Shown: one piece after another, positions 24,564-33,827 of the stretch | How positions within the stretch are numbered: the first letter of the stretch is position 1 | Layout: every line of letters begins with the position of its first letter | Assembly: GCF_011927835.1 (NCBI RefSeq) | Contig: NZ_JAATJH010000003.1 | Span: 496,001 to 560,000 of the forward strand | Direction: 5' to 3' | Length of the DNA: 64,000 nt | Source of the DNA: Neolewinella antarctica | GTDB lineage: Bacteria > Bacteroidota > Bacteroidia > Chitinophagales > Saprospiraceae | The notes under the pieces: model-generated | The model's input: only the letters and a program-made list of their open reading frames with translations | Told to the model about the DNA's origin: nothing | Database searches by the model: none | Position numbers and translations under genes: made by a program

Positions 24564-25889
24564 ATGGGCAAGGTAGCAATTATTCTTAGTTTAATTTTCT
24601 CACTTACCGCAAATTGTAGTAATAACGTCATTCCCGTGGAAACCGAGCAAGGGGCGCGGCCGCCGGTGCAAAGTAGAGATACGGGAGCAGCAAAGGAACC
24701 GCAAACCCCATCCGCGCCCCGGGTGGGGGAAAATAACGTTGGGGTAGGGGGCAATCCCGAACTCTCGTTCGCGCCGCGGGTAGTTGCCCATCCGGCAGCG
24801 TACGATTTCAACCGGTACCTGCCCGGGCTACGCGGCAAACGCGTCGGCCTCGTCGTCAACCAAACCTCCACCGTAAGTGACCGGCACCTGGTGGACGCCC
24901 TGCTCGATCAAGAAATAAACGTCAAAATCATTTTCGCCCCCGAGCACGGTTTCCGGGGCGAAGCGGACGCCGGAGCTACCATCAGTAACGGAACCGACGT
25001 GGCCACCGGCCTTCCCATCAAATCGCTCTACGGTAAAAACAAGAAGCCTTCCGCCGCCGACCTGGCGGGGGTGGACGTGATCGTCTTCGACGTGCAGGAC
25101 GTCGGCGCGCGTTTCTACACCTACATCTCCACCCTCCTGTACGTGATGGAGTCCGCCGCCCGCTACGGGAAGGAAGTGTTGGTCCTCGACCGGCCCAACC
25201 CGAACGGAAAGTTGATCGACGGGCCGGTACTGAAGTCAGCCTTTACCTCCTTCGTAGGGGTTGCGCCCATCCCCGTCGCGCACGGACTGACGGTTGGCGA
25301 GTTCGCCCGGATGGCCAACGGAGAAGATTGGTTGGCCGACGGGTTAAAGACTGAGCTAACCGTGATCCCCATGCTCGGCTACGCGCACGACCAAGTGTAC
25401 GAATTACCCACCCCACCGAGCCCCAATCTACCGAACCAGCGCAGTATCTACCTGTACCCGCACCTGTGTTTCTTCGAAGGCACCGCCCTCAGCGTTGGCC
25501 GGGGGACGATGAAACAGTTCCAACTCTACGGCCACCCCAGTCTTTCGTACGGCAACATTCGCTTCACCCCCACGCCCGGCCCGGGTAGCAGCAGCCCAAA
25601 GTTAGAGGGACAACTCTGCCGGGGCGAAGACCTGACCCAGCTATCCATCGGGCAGCTACAAAACCTGACCCAGCTCAACCTGGAATACCTAACCAATGCT
25701 CACCGGGACCTAACCGACCAGGGCATTACCTTCTTTACCCGGCCGGACTTCTTCGACCTTCTAGCCGGGACGGACGAACTGCGTAAAGCCATCTCCGCCG
25801 GTGCCACCCCCGCCCAAATCCGCGCGACGTGGGCGGACGACCTGGCGGACTACCGGTCCGATCGGCAACGGTATTTACTATATCCTTAA
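24564..25889 (+). CDS. namZ: DUF1343 / NamZ-type exo-beta-N-acetylmuramidase lipoprotein
   Basis: A 441-residue lipoprotein of the DUF1343 family, whose characterised members (NamZ) cleave terminal MurNAc from peptidoglycan fragments. The lipobox is SLTANCSNN. The family blocks are GKRVGLVVNQTSTV, FAPEHGFRGEADAGA, DVIVFDVQDVGARFYTYIST, VLDRPNPNG and LFEGT-like FFEGTALSVGRGT. The start is placed at 24564 (MGKVAIILSLIF), which gives a clean lipoprotein signal. An upstream in-frame start would read through the dispersed repeat. The role would be periplasmic muropeptide recovery. The family identification is strong, while enzyme specificity is inferred. Confidence 0.9.
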   Translation: MGKVAIILSLIFSLTANCSNNVIPVETEQGARPPVQSRDTGAAKEPQTPSAPRVGENNVGVGGNPELSFAPRVVAHPAAYDFNRYLPGLRGKRVGLVVNQTSTVSDRHLVDALLDQEINVKIIFAPEHGFRGEADAGATISNGTDVATGLPIKSLYGKNKKPSAADLAGVDVIVFDVQDVGARFYTYISTLLYVMESAARYGKEVLVLDRPNPNGKLIDGPVLKSAFTSFVGVAPIPVAHGLTVGEFARMANGEDWLADGLKTELTVIPMLGYAHDQVYELPTPPSPNLPNQRSIYLYPHLCFFEGTALSVGRGTMKQFQLYGHPSLSYGNIRFTPTPGPGSSSPKLEGQLCRGEDLTQLSIGQLQNLTQLNLEYLTNAHRDLTDQGITFFTRPDFFDLLAGTDELRKAISAGATPAQIRATWADDLADYRSDRQRYLLYP

Positions 25890-25916
25890 CGAATTTTTGC
25901 TCTTCACCCACCTATT

Positions 25917-25934
25917 TTCACCTGCGACCGCGCC
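25917..25934 (+). repeat. TGCACC-type REP-like motif, single copy
   Basis: TTCACCTGCGACCGCGCC, one base from the consensus, in the 80-bp gap between namZ and the next gene. Confidence 0.65.
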
Positions 25935-25969
25935 CGCGTTATCATAAACACACTTAACCAAAGACTCTT

Positions 25970-26464
25970 ATGCGTCTCCTCACAATCCTACTGCTCGCAC
26001 TAATCTCCGTTATCCTGCACGCTCAGGAATACGAGGTACCACAAGGCGTCATCTACGAGCAAGACTCTGATTACAGCGCCCAGCACGATAATGTGGTCGC
26101 CGCGGTTAACTACCTACTGGAAACATCTATGGACCAGATTCCCCCAAAACGACTAAGGGCCCAGGTGTTCGTGTTGGAATGGCTCACCGGTACTTTCACG
26201 CTGAATACTCCCATCGGTCGGGACATCGTTCCTTTCAGGAATTGCACCGAATGCTTTGTCATGTTCATGGCAGCCCACGCGAAGCACACTATCCTCAACG
26301 AAGACGGTAACGAAGGTGCGGTAAACTATGCGGCGGTAAAGGACGTAATGGCTTTTTACGACAAAAATATTGACGCCTTGTTAAGGTGTGAGGAACTGGA
26401 AGAATTTAAAATGCTCGAGGCCGAAGGGGTACTGGAAGCCAAGATCGTCGCGGCTTCCAACTAG
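25970..26464 (+). CDS. Small secreted protein of unknown function
   Basis: A 164-residue protein with a clear Sec signal peptide (MRLLTILLLALISVILHAQ). The mature part is mostly helical. It has a Cys pair in FRNCTECFVMFMAAHAK and a further Cys near the C-terminus (LRCEELEEF). I recognise no family. Its stop is one base from the stop of the convergent permease gene. Confidence 0.7.
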   Translation: MRLLTILLLALISVILHAQEYEVPQGVIYEQDSDYSAQHDNVVAAVNYLLETSMDQIPPKRLRAQVFVLEWLTGTFTLNTPIGRDIVPFRNCTECFVMFMAAHAKHTILNEDGNEGAVNYAAVKDVMAFYDKNIDALLRCEELEEFKMLEAEGVLEAKIVAASN

Positions 26465-26465
26465 C

Positions 26466-27788
26466 TTACTTAAAGCGAATCGCCTTCACCGGATCGACCT
26501 GCGTGACGAGAATCGACGGCACAATTAGGAACAGCAGCGTAACCACGAACGTGCCTACGTTCAGCCAGGCGAGCGTCGTCCAGTCGATCTGGATGGGCGC
26601 CACCGAGAGGTAGTAGCTTTCTTCGTCGAGGTGGACCACGCCAAAAGTAGCCTGGACCCAGCAAAGGAAGAGCCCGACGACGTTGCCGATCAGCAACCCG
26701 ACGAAGACGATGAAGCCGGCGTAGTACAGAAAGATTTTGCGGATGCCCCAGTTGCTCTGACCCAGCGCCTTGAGGGTACCGATCATGTTCGTCCGCTCCA
26801 AAATGAGGATCAGTAGCGCCGTCACCATGTTGATGATCGCCACGATGATCATCAGAATCAGGATGATCGCCCAGTTGTAATCCTGAATGTCCAACCAGTT
26901 GAATAACTCACTGATTTTATTGCGGATGCTGTCGGCGTAAAGATCCTGCGGCAGGGTGTTGTAGTGTATGTAGTCGGTGAAAATGTCCAGGTCACCGATG
27001 TCGTCGAGCACGACCTCGAAGCCGCCGATCTGGTCTTCCTCCCAGCCGAGTAACGACTGCGGGTGGCGCATGTCGACGAGCGCGAACTGCCGGTCGAACT
27101 CCTCCAGCCCGGTTTTGTAGATGCCGGTCACTTCGAAGGCCCGCGTCCGGTCCTGGCCGTTCTGACCGATGAAGGCGAAATCCATCCGGTCGCCCAGGTC
27201 GAGTTCGAGCCGGGTGGCGGTAATGCTACTGATAACGATGCCGCGGTTGAGGGAGTCGGGCCCGACGATCAGTTCTTCGCCCGCCACGAGGTACTTTCCG
27301 AAGGTTGGCCAGTCGTAGTCCGCCGCGATTCCCTTCAGGATCAGGGCTTCCTGGGTCGGTAGGCGTTCCCCCTCGGGGTACACGGAAACGACGCCGGGTA
27401 GCACGACGAATTGCTGGATGTGACGCACGCCGCCGACGGAGGTTTGCGGCTCACTTTCGTTGAGGCCCAGCCCCGTTCCGAAACTCTGCAGCGTTACCGG
27501 GCCGAGTTCCTGCAAACTGGGGTAGAAGTCCTGGTGGTTGGAAATGGGGTAGTTATAGGTGTCGAAGATGCCGTAGCTCGCCGCGTCCGCCGTGATGTGA
27601 ATGTGGCCCCAGAACCCGAAAATCTTTTCGGAGATTTCCGATTTAAATCCGGCGATGAGTGCCGAAGCGAGGATCATCGTGATCATGGATATCGCCACGG
27701 CGGCGGCCGCGATACCGATGATGGTACGGCTAACGGACTTCGTGCCGCCCCTGGCGACGCCCCGGGCCAGGTAGAGGGGTAGGTTCAT
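26466..27788 (-). CDS. LolE/FtsX-type ABC transporter permease
   Basis: A 440-residue permease with the MacB-like topology: TM1 near the N-terminus (IIGIAAAAVAISMITMILASALIAGF), a ~230-residue periplasmic domain, then three TM segments. The conserved turn LERTNMIGTLKALGQSNWGIRKIFLY is the FtsX-family coupling region. Relatives extract lipoproteins from the inner membrane (LolCE). The ATPase partner is not adjacent, as is common in Bacteroidota, so the substrate is uncertain. Confidence 0.85.
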   Translation of the reverse strand: MNLPLYLARGVARGGTKSVSRTIIGIAAAAVAISMITMILASALIAGFKSEISEKIFGFWGHIHITADAASYGIFDTYNYPISNHQDFYPSLQELGPVTLQSFGTGLGLNESEPQTSVGGVRHIQQFVVLPGVVSVYPEGERLPTQEALILKGIAADYDWPTFGKYLVAGEELIVGPDSLNRGIVISSITATRLELDLGDRMDFAFIGQNGQDRTRAFEVTGIYKTGLEEFDRQFALVDMRHPQSLLGWEEDQIGGFEVVLDDIGDLDIFTDYIHYNTLPQDLYADSIRNKISELFNWLDIQDYNWAIILILMIIVAIINMVTALLILILERTNMIGTLKALGQSNWGIRKIFLYYAGFIVFVGLLIGNVVGLFLCWVQATFGVVHLDEESYYLSVAPIQIDWTTLAWLNVGTFVVTLLFLIVPSILVTQVDPVKAIRFK

Positions 27789-28018
27789 GTGGTAAAGGTA
27801 ACGTTGGTGGGTAGGTTGAGATTTTGGTTTAACGGTTGGGTCTTGATGTGCGATTCATAGCGGATGATATGCGATATGCGATAAACGATATGTGATATTC
27901 GATTTGCTGCCGCACGTGACTGCTCACTCCGCTCGTTTAAACGAGCTGCTTTTGACCGGTAGCCGTAGAGAATATACTGAACAATGGTCGCGAACCGAAT
28001 AGGAATCTAATTGTCAGC
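27789..28018. other. Intergenic region with degenerate GATATGCGATA repeats and a 16-bp palindrome
   Basis: From about 27846 to 27902 there are repeated variants of GATATGCGATA (GATGATATGCGATATGCGATAAACGATATGTGATATTCGA, split here across several units). A perfect 16-bp palindrome GCTCGTTTAAACGAGC lies at 27931-27946. No gene is seen. Confidence 0.5.
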
Positions 28019-31000
28019 TTATTCTTCCTCTTTCGTAATCCCCTCCTCCCCCTCTTCTTTCTTTTTGTAAGAAGCCAACTCCTCTTCCGAGTAAGCCCAA
28101 CCGGTGATGGTCGCATAAACCGCAGGAACAAATAAAACGGCCAAAAAGGTAACCGCCACCATCCCGCCGATCACGACCCAGCCAATCGTCTGGCGTGAAG
28201 CAGCCCCGGCACCGCCGGCCAGCGCCAACGGGATCATCCCGAAAATGAAGGTCGCACTCGTCATGAGAATAGGGCGGAGACGTTCCCGCGAAGCTTCCAC
28301 GGTAGCTTCCTTCACGTCCATCCCGTCAATTTCTACCTTGTTTTTGGCGAATTCTACGATCAGGATGGCGTTTTTCGCCGCCAGTCCGATTACCGTGATG
28401 AGGCCAATTTGGGCGTAAACGTTGTTGTCGATCCCCGGAAAGAGCCAGAGCGTCAGCATGGAGCCAAAAATACCGATCGGCGCGGCGACCAGCACGGAGA
28501 AGGGCACCGTCCAGCTTTCGTAAAGGGCAACTAGGATTAGAAACGCCATCAGGATCGAGAAACCAAAAATATAGATCGTCTCGTTTCCGGAGTTCGCTTG
28601 CTCCCGGCTCAGGCCGCTGAATTCGTACCCGAAGCCCGTCGGCAACTTGGCGGCTTCTTCTTGCAATGCCGTGATTGCCTGACCGCTACTGTAACCCGGG
28701 GCGGCTGCGCCCGATATGTCGGCCGACCGGAAGAGGTTATAGTGGGAGATCAACGGTGCTTCCTTCTTCAACTCGTACCGAACGAGGTTGCTGAGCGGGA
28801 CCAGTGTCCCTTCCGTATTACTCACGTAATAATCGTTAATATCTTGAATATTCGTCCGGAACATAGTATCCGCCTGGGCGACGACGCGGAAGGTCCGGCC
28901 GTACAGCGTAAAGTCGTTGATGTAGGAGCTACCCAGAAAAGTTTGGACGGTGCTGTACACATTAGCCAGCGGAACGCCGAGCTGCATGGCCCGCTCCCGG
29001 TCCACGATCATTTCGTAACCGGGCGTCTGGGCAGTGAAGAAGCTGAAGGCGCGGGCGATCTCCGGACGACCGTTTACGGCCCCGAGGAACTGGTCCATCG
29101 TCTGTTCGAATTCTTCGACGGTGCTGTTGCCGGAACGATCCTGCAGCACGAAACTGAAGCCGGAACTACTACCCAGGCCCGGAATGGACGGCGGGGCAAT
29201 CACCACGACGCGCGCATCAATAATTCCACCTAATTTCTGATTGAGCTGACCCACCAGCGCATTCACGCTTTGTTCGTCCCCCTTCCGCTCGTCCCAACCC
29301 TTCAGTTGAACGAACACCGTACCCGTATTCGAACGGGTCGTGAAAGTCAGCGCATTGAGGTTGTTGACGCCCGTGTAAGCAAATACTTCCGGCATGCTAT
29401 CGAGCGTATTCATCACCGATTTTAGCACTTCGAGGCTCCTGTTATTGGCGGCTGCTTCGGGTAGTTCGTAGGTGATGAAAATCCGCCCGTTGTCTTCCTC
29501 CGGGATGAAACCGCTCGGCTCCACGCTGAACAGCAGCCAGGTAACTGCGAAGATGGCGATCAGGGCCAGGGCCACGACCCAGACTTTTCCGAGGGTCCAC
29601 TGCACGATCCGACCGTACTTATCCTTCATCCAATTCAGGCCGTTGTTGAAAGGCTTGAAGATCTTCTCCATCCGGGTCGGCGCCGCATTCTCCTCCCGCT
29701 TTTTAAAAAGGGTTGTCGCTAACGCGGGTGCCAGGGTAAGGGCAACGAGCGAGGATAATAAGACGGAGATAGAGATGGTGACCGCGAACTGCTGGTATAA
29801 CTGTCCCGTCAGTCCGGGAATGGCGGCTACCGGTAAGAATACCGCTACGAGAATGAGGGAAGTCGTAATGACCGGCGTGGTCAGTTCCCGCAAAGCCTCT
29901 TTCGAGGCTTCGGCCGGAGACATCCCCTTCTCGTCCATATTCGTCTGAATGCCTTCGACCATCACGATCGAGTCGTCCACCACGATTCCGATCGCCAGCA
30001 CCAGTCCGAAGAGCGTCAGCGTGTTGATCGTAAAGCCGAGTGGGGTAAACAGGATAAAAGCTCCCACGATGGAAGCCGGAATGGCCAGCAAAGGAAGCAA
30101 AGTAGCCCGCGCTTTCTGTAGGAAAATAAACACGATCAGTGCCACAATCGCCAGCGCGATCGCCAGCGTAATCAGTACTTCTTCAATGGACGCTCGAATA
30201 ACGGACACGCCCTCGAACGGAATGAGGTAATCCAGGTCGGGCGGAAAATCTTCCTTCAGCTCTTCCATCGCCGCGACGATGCCGTCAGCCGTAGCCAGGG
30301 CATTACTCCCCGGTGCTTGGTAAATGATCAGGACCGCAGCCGGCGTTCCGTTAGTGAGAGACTCCCGGCCGTAGCTAAAGGTGCCGAGCTCTACCCGGCC
30401 GACGTCGCTTAAGCGGATCAGCGCCCCGGTAGCGGGGTCGTTGCGAATGATCACGTCTTCAAATTCCTTGGTGGATTCTAACCGGCTATCCACGAAAACG
30501 GTGTATTCGAATACCTGATCGCTGTTCTGCGGTGGCGCACCGACCGATCCAGCCGCCACCTGTACGTTCTGCACCCGGAGGGCTTCGGTGATTTCGGCGG
30601 GAGTAAGGCCCAATGCCGCCATCTTTTCCGGATTGAGCCACAGGCGCATACTAAAGTCCTTCGTGATCGCAAAGGCATCACCGACGCCGTCGACCCGCAA
30701 TAGGGCATCCCGCACGAAGATGTTCATGTAGTTGTCAATGAAGCCCCGGTCGTGGGTGCCCTCGGGCGACTGGAGCGCGATGAGCATGAACAAACTCGGG
30801 TTCCGCTTCCGGACGGTCAGGCCCAACCGGCGCACGGCCTCGGGAATGGTGGGCTCGGCAACCCCCACGCGGTTCTGCACGTCGAGGGCGGCAATATCGA
30901 TGTCGGTACCCAATTCAAAGGTGACGTTGATCGACACCGCACCGCTGTTCGTGCTGTTACTCGTGATGTAATCCATCCCCGGCGTACCGTTGATCTGGGA

Positions 31001-31198
31001 CTCGATCGGGGTGGTAACGGATTCCTCGACCGTCTGGGCGTCCGCACCGGTATAAGCACCACTAACCGAAACCGTCGGGGGCGTAATGTTCGGGTACTGC
31101 GTGATGGGTAACGTGCTCAAACTTACGCCACCCAGGATGACTAGGAGCAAGGACACGACCATCGCCGCTTTCGGGTGGTCGACAAAAAAGTCTTTCAT
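28019..31198 (-). CDS. RND multidrug efflux pump inner-membrane subunit (HAE1/AcrB family)
   Basis: A 1059-residue proton-driven RND pump. TM1 is at MVVSLLLVILGGVSL. The hallmark TM4 block with the proton-relay aspartates reads LVLAIGIVVDDSIVMVEGI (near 400). The two large periplasmic loops and twelve TM segments fit the AcrB plan, and the length matches. It overlaps the acrA-like gene by 4 bp and ends the TolC-AcrA-AcrB operon. Drug specificity cannot be read from sequence. The C-terminus is unusually acidic and Lys/Glu-rich. Confidence 0.96.
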   Translation of the reverse strand: MKDFFVDHPKAAMVVSLLLVILGGVSLSTLPITQYPNITPPTVSVSGAYTGADAQTVEESVTTPIESQINGTPGMDYITSNSTNSGAVSINVTFELGTDIDIAALDVQNRVGVAEPTIPEAVRRLGLTVRKRNPSLFMLIALQSPEGTHDRGFIDNYMNIFVRDALLRVDGVGDAFAITKDFSMRLWLNPEKMAALGLTPAEITEALRVQNVQVAAGSVGAPPQNSDQVFEYTVFVDSRLESTKEFEDVIIRNDPATGALIRLSDVGRVELGTFSYGRESLTNGTPAAVLIIYQAPGSNALATADGIVAAMEELKEDFPPDLDYLIPFEGVSVIRASIEEVLITLAIALAIVALIVFIFLQKARATLLPLLAIPASIVGAFILFTPLGFTINTLTLFGLVLAIGIVVDDSIVMVEGIQTNMDEKGMSPAEASKEALRELTTPVITTSLILVAVFLPVAAIPGLTGQLYQQFAVTISISVLLSSLVALTLAPALATTLFKKREENAAPTRMEKIFKPFNNGLNWMKDKYGRIVQWTLGKVWVVALALIAIFAVTWLLFSVEPSGFIPEEDNGRIFITYELPEAAANNRSLEVLKSVMNTLDSMPEVFAYTGVNNLNALTFTTRSNTGTVFVQLKGWDERKGDEQSVNALVGQLNQKLGGIIDARVVVIAPPSIPGLGSSSGFSFVLQDRSGNSTVEEFEQTMDQFLGAVNGRPEIARAFSFFTAQTPGYEMIVDRERAMQLGVPLANVYSTVQTFLGSSYINDFTLYGRTFRVVAQADTMFRTNIQDINDYYVSNTEGTLVPLSNLVRYELKKEAPLISHYNLFRSADISGAAAPGYSSGQAITALQEEAAKLPTGFGYEFSGLSREQANSGNETIYIFGFSILMAFLILVALYESWTVPFSVLVAAPIGIFGSMLTLWLFPGIDNNVYAQIGLITVIGLAAKNAILIVEFAKNKVEIDGMDVKEATVEASRERLRPILMTSATFIFGMIPLALAGGAGAASRQTIGWVVIGGMVAVTFLAVLFVPAVYATITGWAYSEEELASYKKKEEGEEGITKEEE

Positions 31199-32352
31199 TC
31201 GCCTTGGTTTTGGGCTTGGTTTGCGGACTTGTTTTCCTCCTGGCGGGGTGGGGCAATTTGCACTTTGGTACTATCCTTCACGCTCTTTAAGCCTTCGATC
31301 ACCACTATCTTTCCGGCATCCAGGCCTTCCGTAACTACGACTTGCTGACCGAGTTGTTTTCCAGTCGTTACTTTTTGCCGGTAGGTCACGCTGTCCCGCA
31401 CCTCCATCACGTAGAACTCTCCCATTTGCTCGGAAAGGGCCTGGGTGGGGATCAGTACCTGACGACCGGACTGGTCGTTGAGCATCTCGATCTCCAGGGT
31501 CATGCCGGGGCGTAGTACTTTGTCCTGATTGGTAAATTCTAACCGCACGTTCAGCGAGCCCGTTCGCGGGTCGACCACCCGGTCGCTAGCGTATATTTTG
31601 CCTTTTCCAGCGTAAAGCGATCCGTCGGGTAAGCGTAGTCGAAAGACGCTATCCCTCGGGTCGATACCCGTTTTCTCCATTCGGCTGAGGCGCGGAATTT
31701 GAGTCTGGGGCAAAGCGAAATCTACGCCGATCGGCGCTTCTTTGCTGATGGTGGTCAGTAGCGGTTGCCCGGGCGAAACCTGCGTACCTGACTTAGCGGA
31801 ATTCAGGCTCGTTACCCCGCTGAGGGGTGCGCGGATGACCGTATAATCCAGTTGGGTGCGCGCGCTGCGGACGCCGGCGTTAGCGCTTTCGAGGGCTTGG
31901 CGACGGGCTTCTACCTCGGCTTCGGCTTGGTCCAACGTCTGGAGGGCGATGGCTTCGGCTTCGGCCAGGCGGCGGTAACGCTCCACGTTCTTCTCGGCAA
32001 GGTCTAGGTTGGCCTGGGCGCTGGCTACCGTGCTGGTCGCCTGGTCCACGTCGGCGGCGTAGCGGCGGACGTCCACCGTGTAGAGGCGTTGCCCTTTCCG
32101 GACGAGATCCCCTTCCCGGAAATATACTTGGGTGATGTAGCCGGTGGTCTGGGGCCGGACTTCTACTTCATCCAGGGCAACGACCGTCGCCGGAAATTCA
32201 TCGTAGAACGTGACGGCTTCTTGTTTGGATTCCGCTACGCGGACGGTCGGGGCCGGCCGTTGTTGCGGGGCTTCCTCGTCTTTGCCACCGCCGCAAGAAG
32301 CGCAGGTGAGCAGCAGACCCAGGCAAAAGCTCAGGGAGTAAATCAGTTTCAT
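31195..32352 (-). CDS. RND efflux periplasmic adaptor (AcrA/MexA family, lipoprotein)
   Basis: A 385-residue membrane-fusion protein linking pump and TolC. The lipobox is LLTCASCGGG. The barrel/lipoyl half-motifs VRPQTTGYITQVYFREGDLVRKGQRLY and TVIRAPLSGVTSLNSAKSGTQVSPGQPLL flank an alpha-helical hairpin (DLAEKNVERYRRLAEAEAIA). It starts 12 nt after the TolC stop and overlaps the pump gene by 4 bp, so the three are one transcript. Confidence 0.95.
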   Translation of the reverse strand: MKLIYSLSFCLGLLLTCASCGGGKDEEAPQQRPAPTVRVAESKQEAVTFYDEFPATVVALDEVEVRPQTTGYITQVYFREGDLVRKGQRLYTVDVRRYAADVDQATSTVASAQANLDLAEKNVERYRRLAEAEAIALQTLDQAEAEVEARRQALESANAGVRSARTQLDYTVIRAPLSGVTSLNSAKSGTQVSPGQPLLTTISKEAPIGVDFALPQTQIPRLSRMEKTGIDPRDSVFRLRLPDGSLYAGKGKIYASDRVVDPRTGSLNVRLEFTNQDKVLRPGMTLEIEMLNDQSGRQVLIPTQALSEQMGEFYVMEVRDSVTYRQKVTTGKQLGQQVVVTEGLDAGKIVVIEGLKSVKDSTKVQIAPPRQEENKSANQAQNQGE

Positions 32353-32364
32353 TCGGGGCTGTGT

Positions 32365-33675
32365 TTAGAGGGTGGCGGTGACCCGTTGTAGTTCCACGCG
32401 GGCGATGAGGGCGTCGATCAGGGCGTTGAGGGCCCGGTTCTGGCTGGTGCGCAGGTCGCTTTCGGCGATGACGACTTCCAGAAACGGTTTGATACCCTCC
32501 CGGTACTGTAGGTCGATGACTTCGTAGATCTCCCGGGCGAGTTCTACGTTCTCTTCGGCGATCAGGAAGTTGAGGCGACCGGAACGATAGTCGTTGTCAG
32601 CTACGGCAAATTCTCGCTGGATTTCTTGTCGTAGGGCTTCCAGTTCGTAATCCAGTCCCAGACGCAGGACGGTTGCCAACTCTACCTGGTGGAACCTGCG
32701 CCCGCCGTTGAACAGCGGAACATTGACGTTGAGGGAAGCAACACCGGCGGGGTACTTTTGGCCGTAGAGGTCACCAAGATTACTCGCGAGATAGTTGTAC
32801 AAGTATCCGCCCTGGGCGCTTACCGTAGGTTGCCAGGAGCGGCGGAGATAAGTGGTATTGAGGTCTTGCTGTTGTTGCCTGATGCGCAAGGCCCGTATCT
32901 CCGGTCTTTCGCGAATTTCCAGGTCCAGCAGACTATCGGATGTGACGTCGAGACTGTAGCGTTCGTAGTCGTACGTCAAATCTAGTGGCTGATTTTCCGG
33001 ATAGCCCATTAAGGACTTTAGCTCGGCCATTCGGCTATCCAAACCTAACAAACCGGTGGCTAAGTTCGCTTTCGCTTGGTTGAGGGCGATGGTGGCGCGT
33101 TTGTAATCCACCTTATCGTTGATACCGTTTTCGTACAGTAAGCGGGCATCCCGGAGGTTGCGTTCGAGGCGCTCGATGTCGGCGCGCGCAAGGGTGATGC
33201 GTTCGGTGAACAGGAGGGTTTGGTAGAAGGCGGTGCTTACGCGGGCTTTAAGTTGTAGTTCCTGTTCTTCGATGACCAGCCGGGCGGCTTCGAGGTTGGC
33301 GCGTTGGAGGTTGCGGTCGCGGATGACCTCCGGACTGTAGATCAGTTGGTTAACGGTGACGCCGGCGTTGGATAACCACTTTTGGCCGAGGACGACCTCG
33401 CTCGTTTCTCCCGGGTTATTAAAGTCGGGGAAGAGCGTGACTTGTTGCTTCCAGTTGTTGGTGACCGCACCGGTCAGGGCCACTATCGGCTTCCAGGCGG
33501 ATAGTAAAATCTGGTTGTTGAGTTCGGCGATGCTGTCTTCGAGGCGGGCGTTACGGAGGTCCGGGGCATTGGCGAGGGCGTAAGCAACACACTGCTCCCG
33601 GTCCATGGCTTGCACCTGCGCCCGCGCCAAAAAGGGGACGGAAAACAGGCAAATAAAGAGCAGCGTTCGGGTCAT
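32365..33675 (-). CDS. TolC family outer-membrane efflux protein
   Basis: A 436-residue outer-membrane channel and first gene of the RND operon. The signal peptide ends near FLARAQVQA. The mature protein has the long Leu/Ala/Arg/Glu-rich helical repeats of TolC, in two halves. YRKGIKPFLEV-type wording (QYREGIKPFLEVVIAESDL) is typical of the C-terminal half. The signal-peptide codons overlap a copy of the TGCACC repeat (33611-33628). No TetR-type regulator is adjacent. Confidence 0.92.
   Translation of the reverse strand: MTRTLLFICLFSVPFLARAQVQAMDREQCVAYALANAPDLRNARLEDSIAELNNQILLSAWKPIVALTGAVTNNWKQQVTLFPDFNNPGETSEVVLGQKWLSNAGVTVNQLIYSPEVIRDRNLQRANLEAARLVIEEQELQLKARVSTAFYQTLLFTERITLARADIERLERNLRDARLLYENGINDKVDYKRATIALNQAKANLATGLLGLDSRMAELKSLMGYPENQPLDLTYDYERYSLDVTSDSLLDLEIRERPEIRALRIRQQQQDLNTTYLRRSWQPTVSAQGGYLYNYLASNLGDLYGQKYPAGVASLNVNVPLFNGGRRFHQVELATVLRLGLDYELEALRQEIQREFAVADNDYRSGRLNFLIAEENVELAREIYEVIDLQYREGIKPFLEVVIAESDLRTSQNRALNALIDALIARVELQRVTATL
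33611..33628 (+). repeat. TGCACC-type REP-like motif inside the tolC-like signal peptide
   Basis: TGCACCTGCGCCCGCGCC, an exact match to TGCACCYGCGNCCGCGCC, antisense to the signal peptide codons (A-R-A-Q-V-Q) of the TolC-like gene. Confidence 0.65.
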
Positions 33676-33827
33676 GGCAGAAACTTATTATCCCACTAAA
33701 CAACAATGGGGGGCAGAGTTCAACGCACCACGCAATTAGAAATAAACAGTTGTGTCTGCTACCAGTTTTCTAGGTGATAACACCGGCCCGTAAGACCTAT
33801 CTTCGCCCTCCCAAAAGAGACGACCCC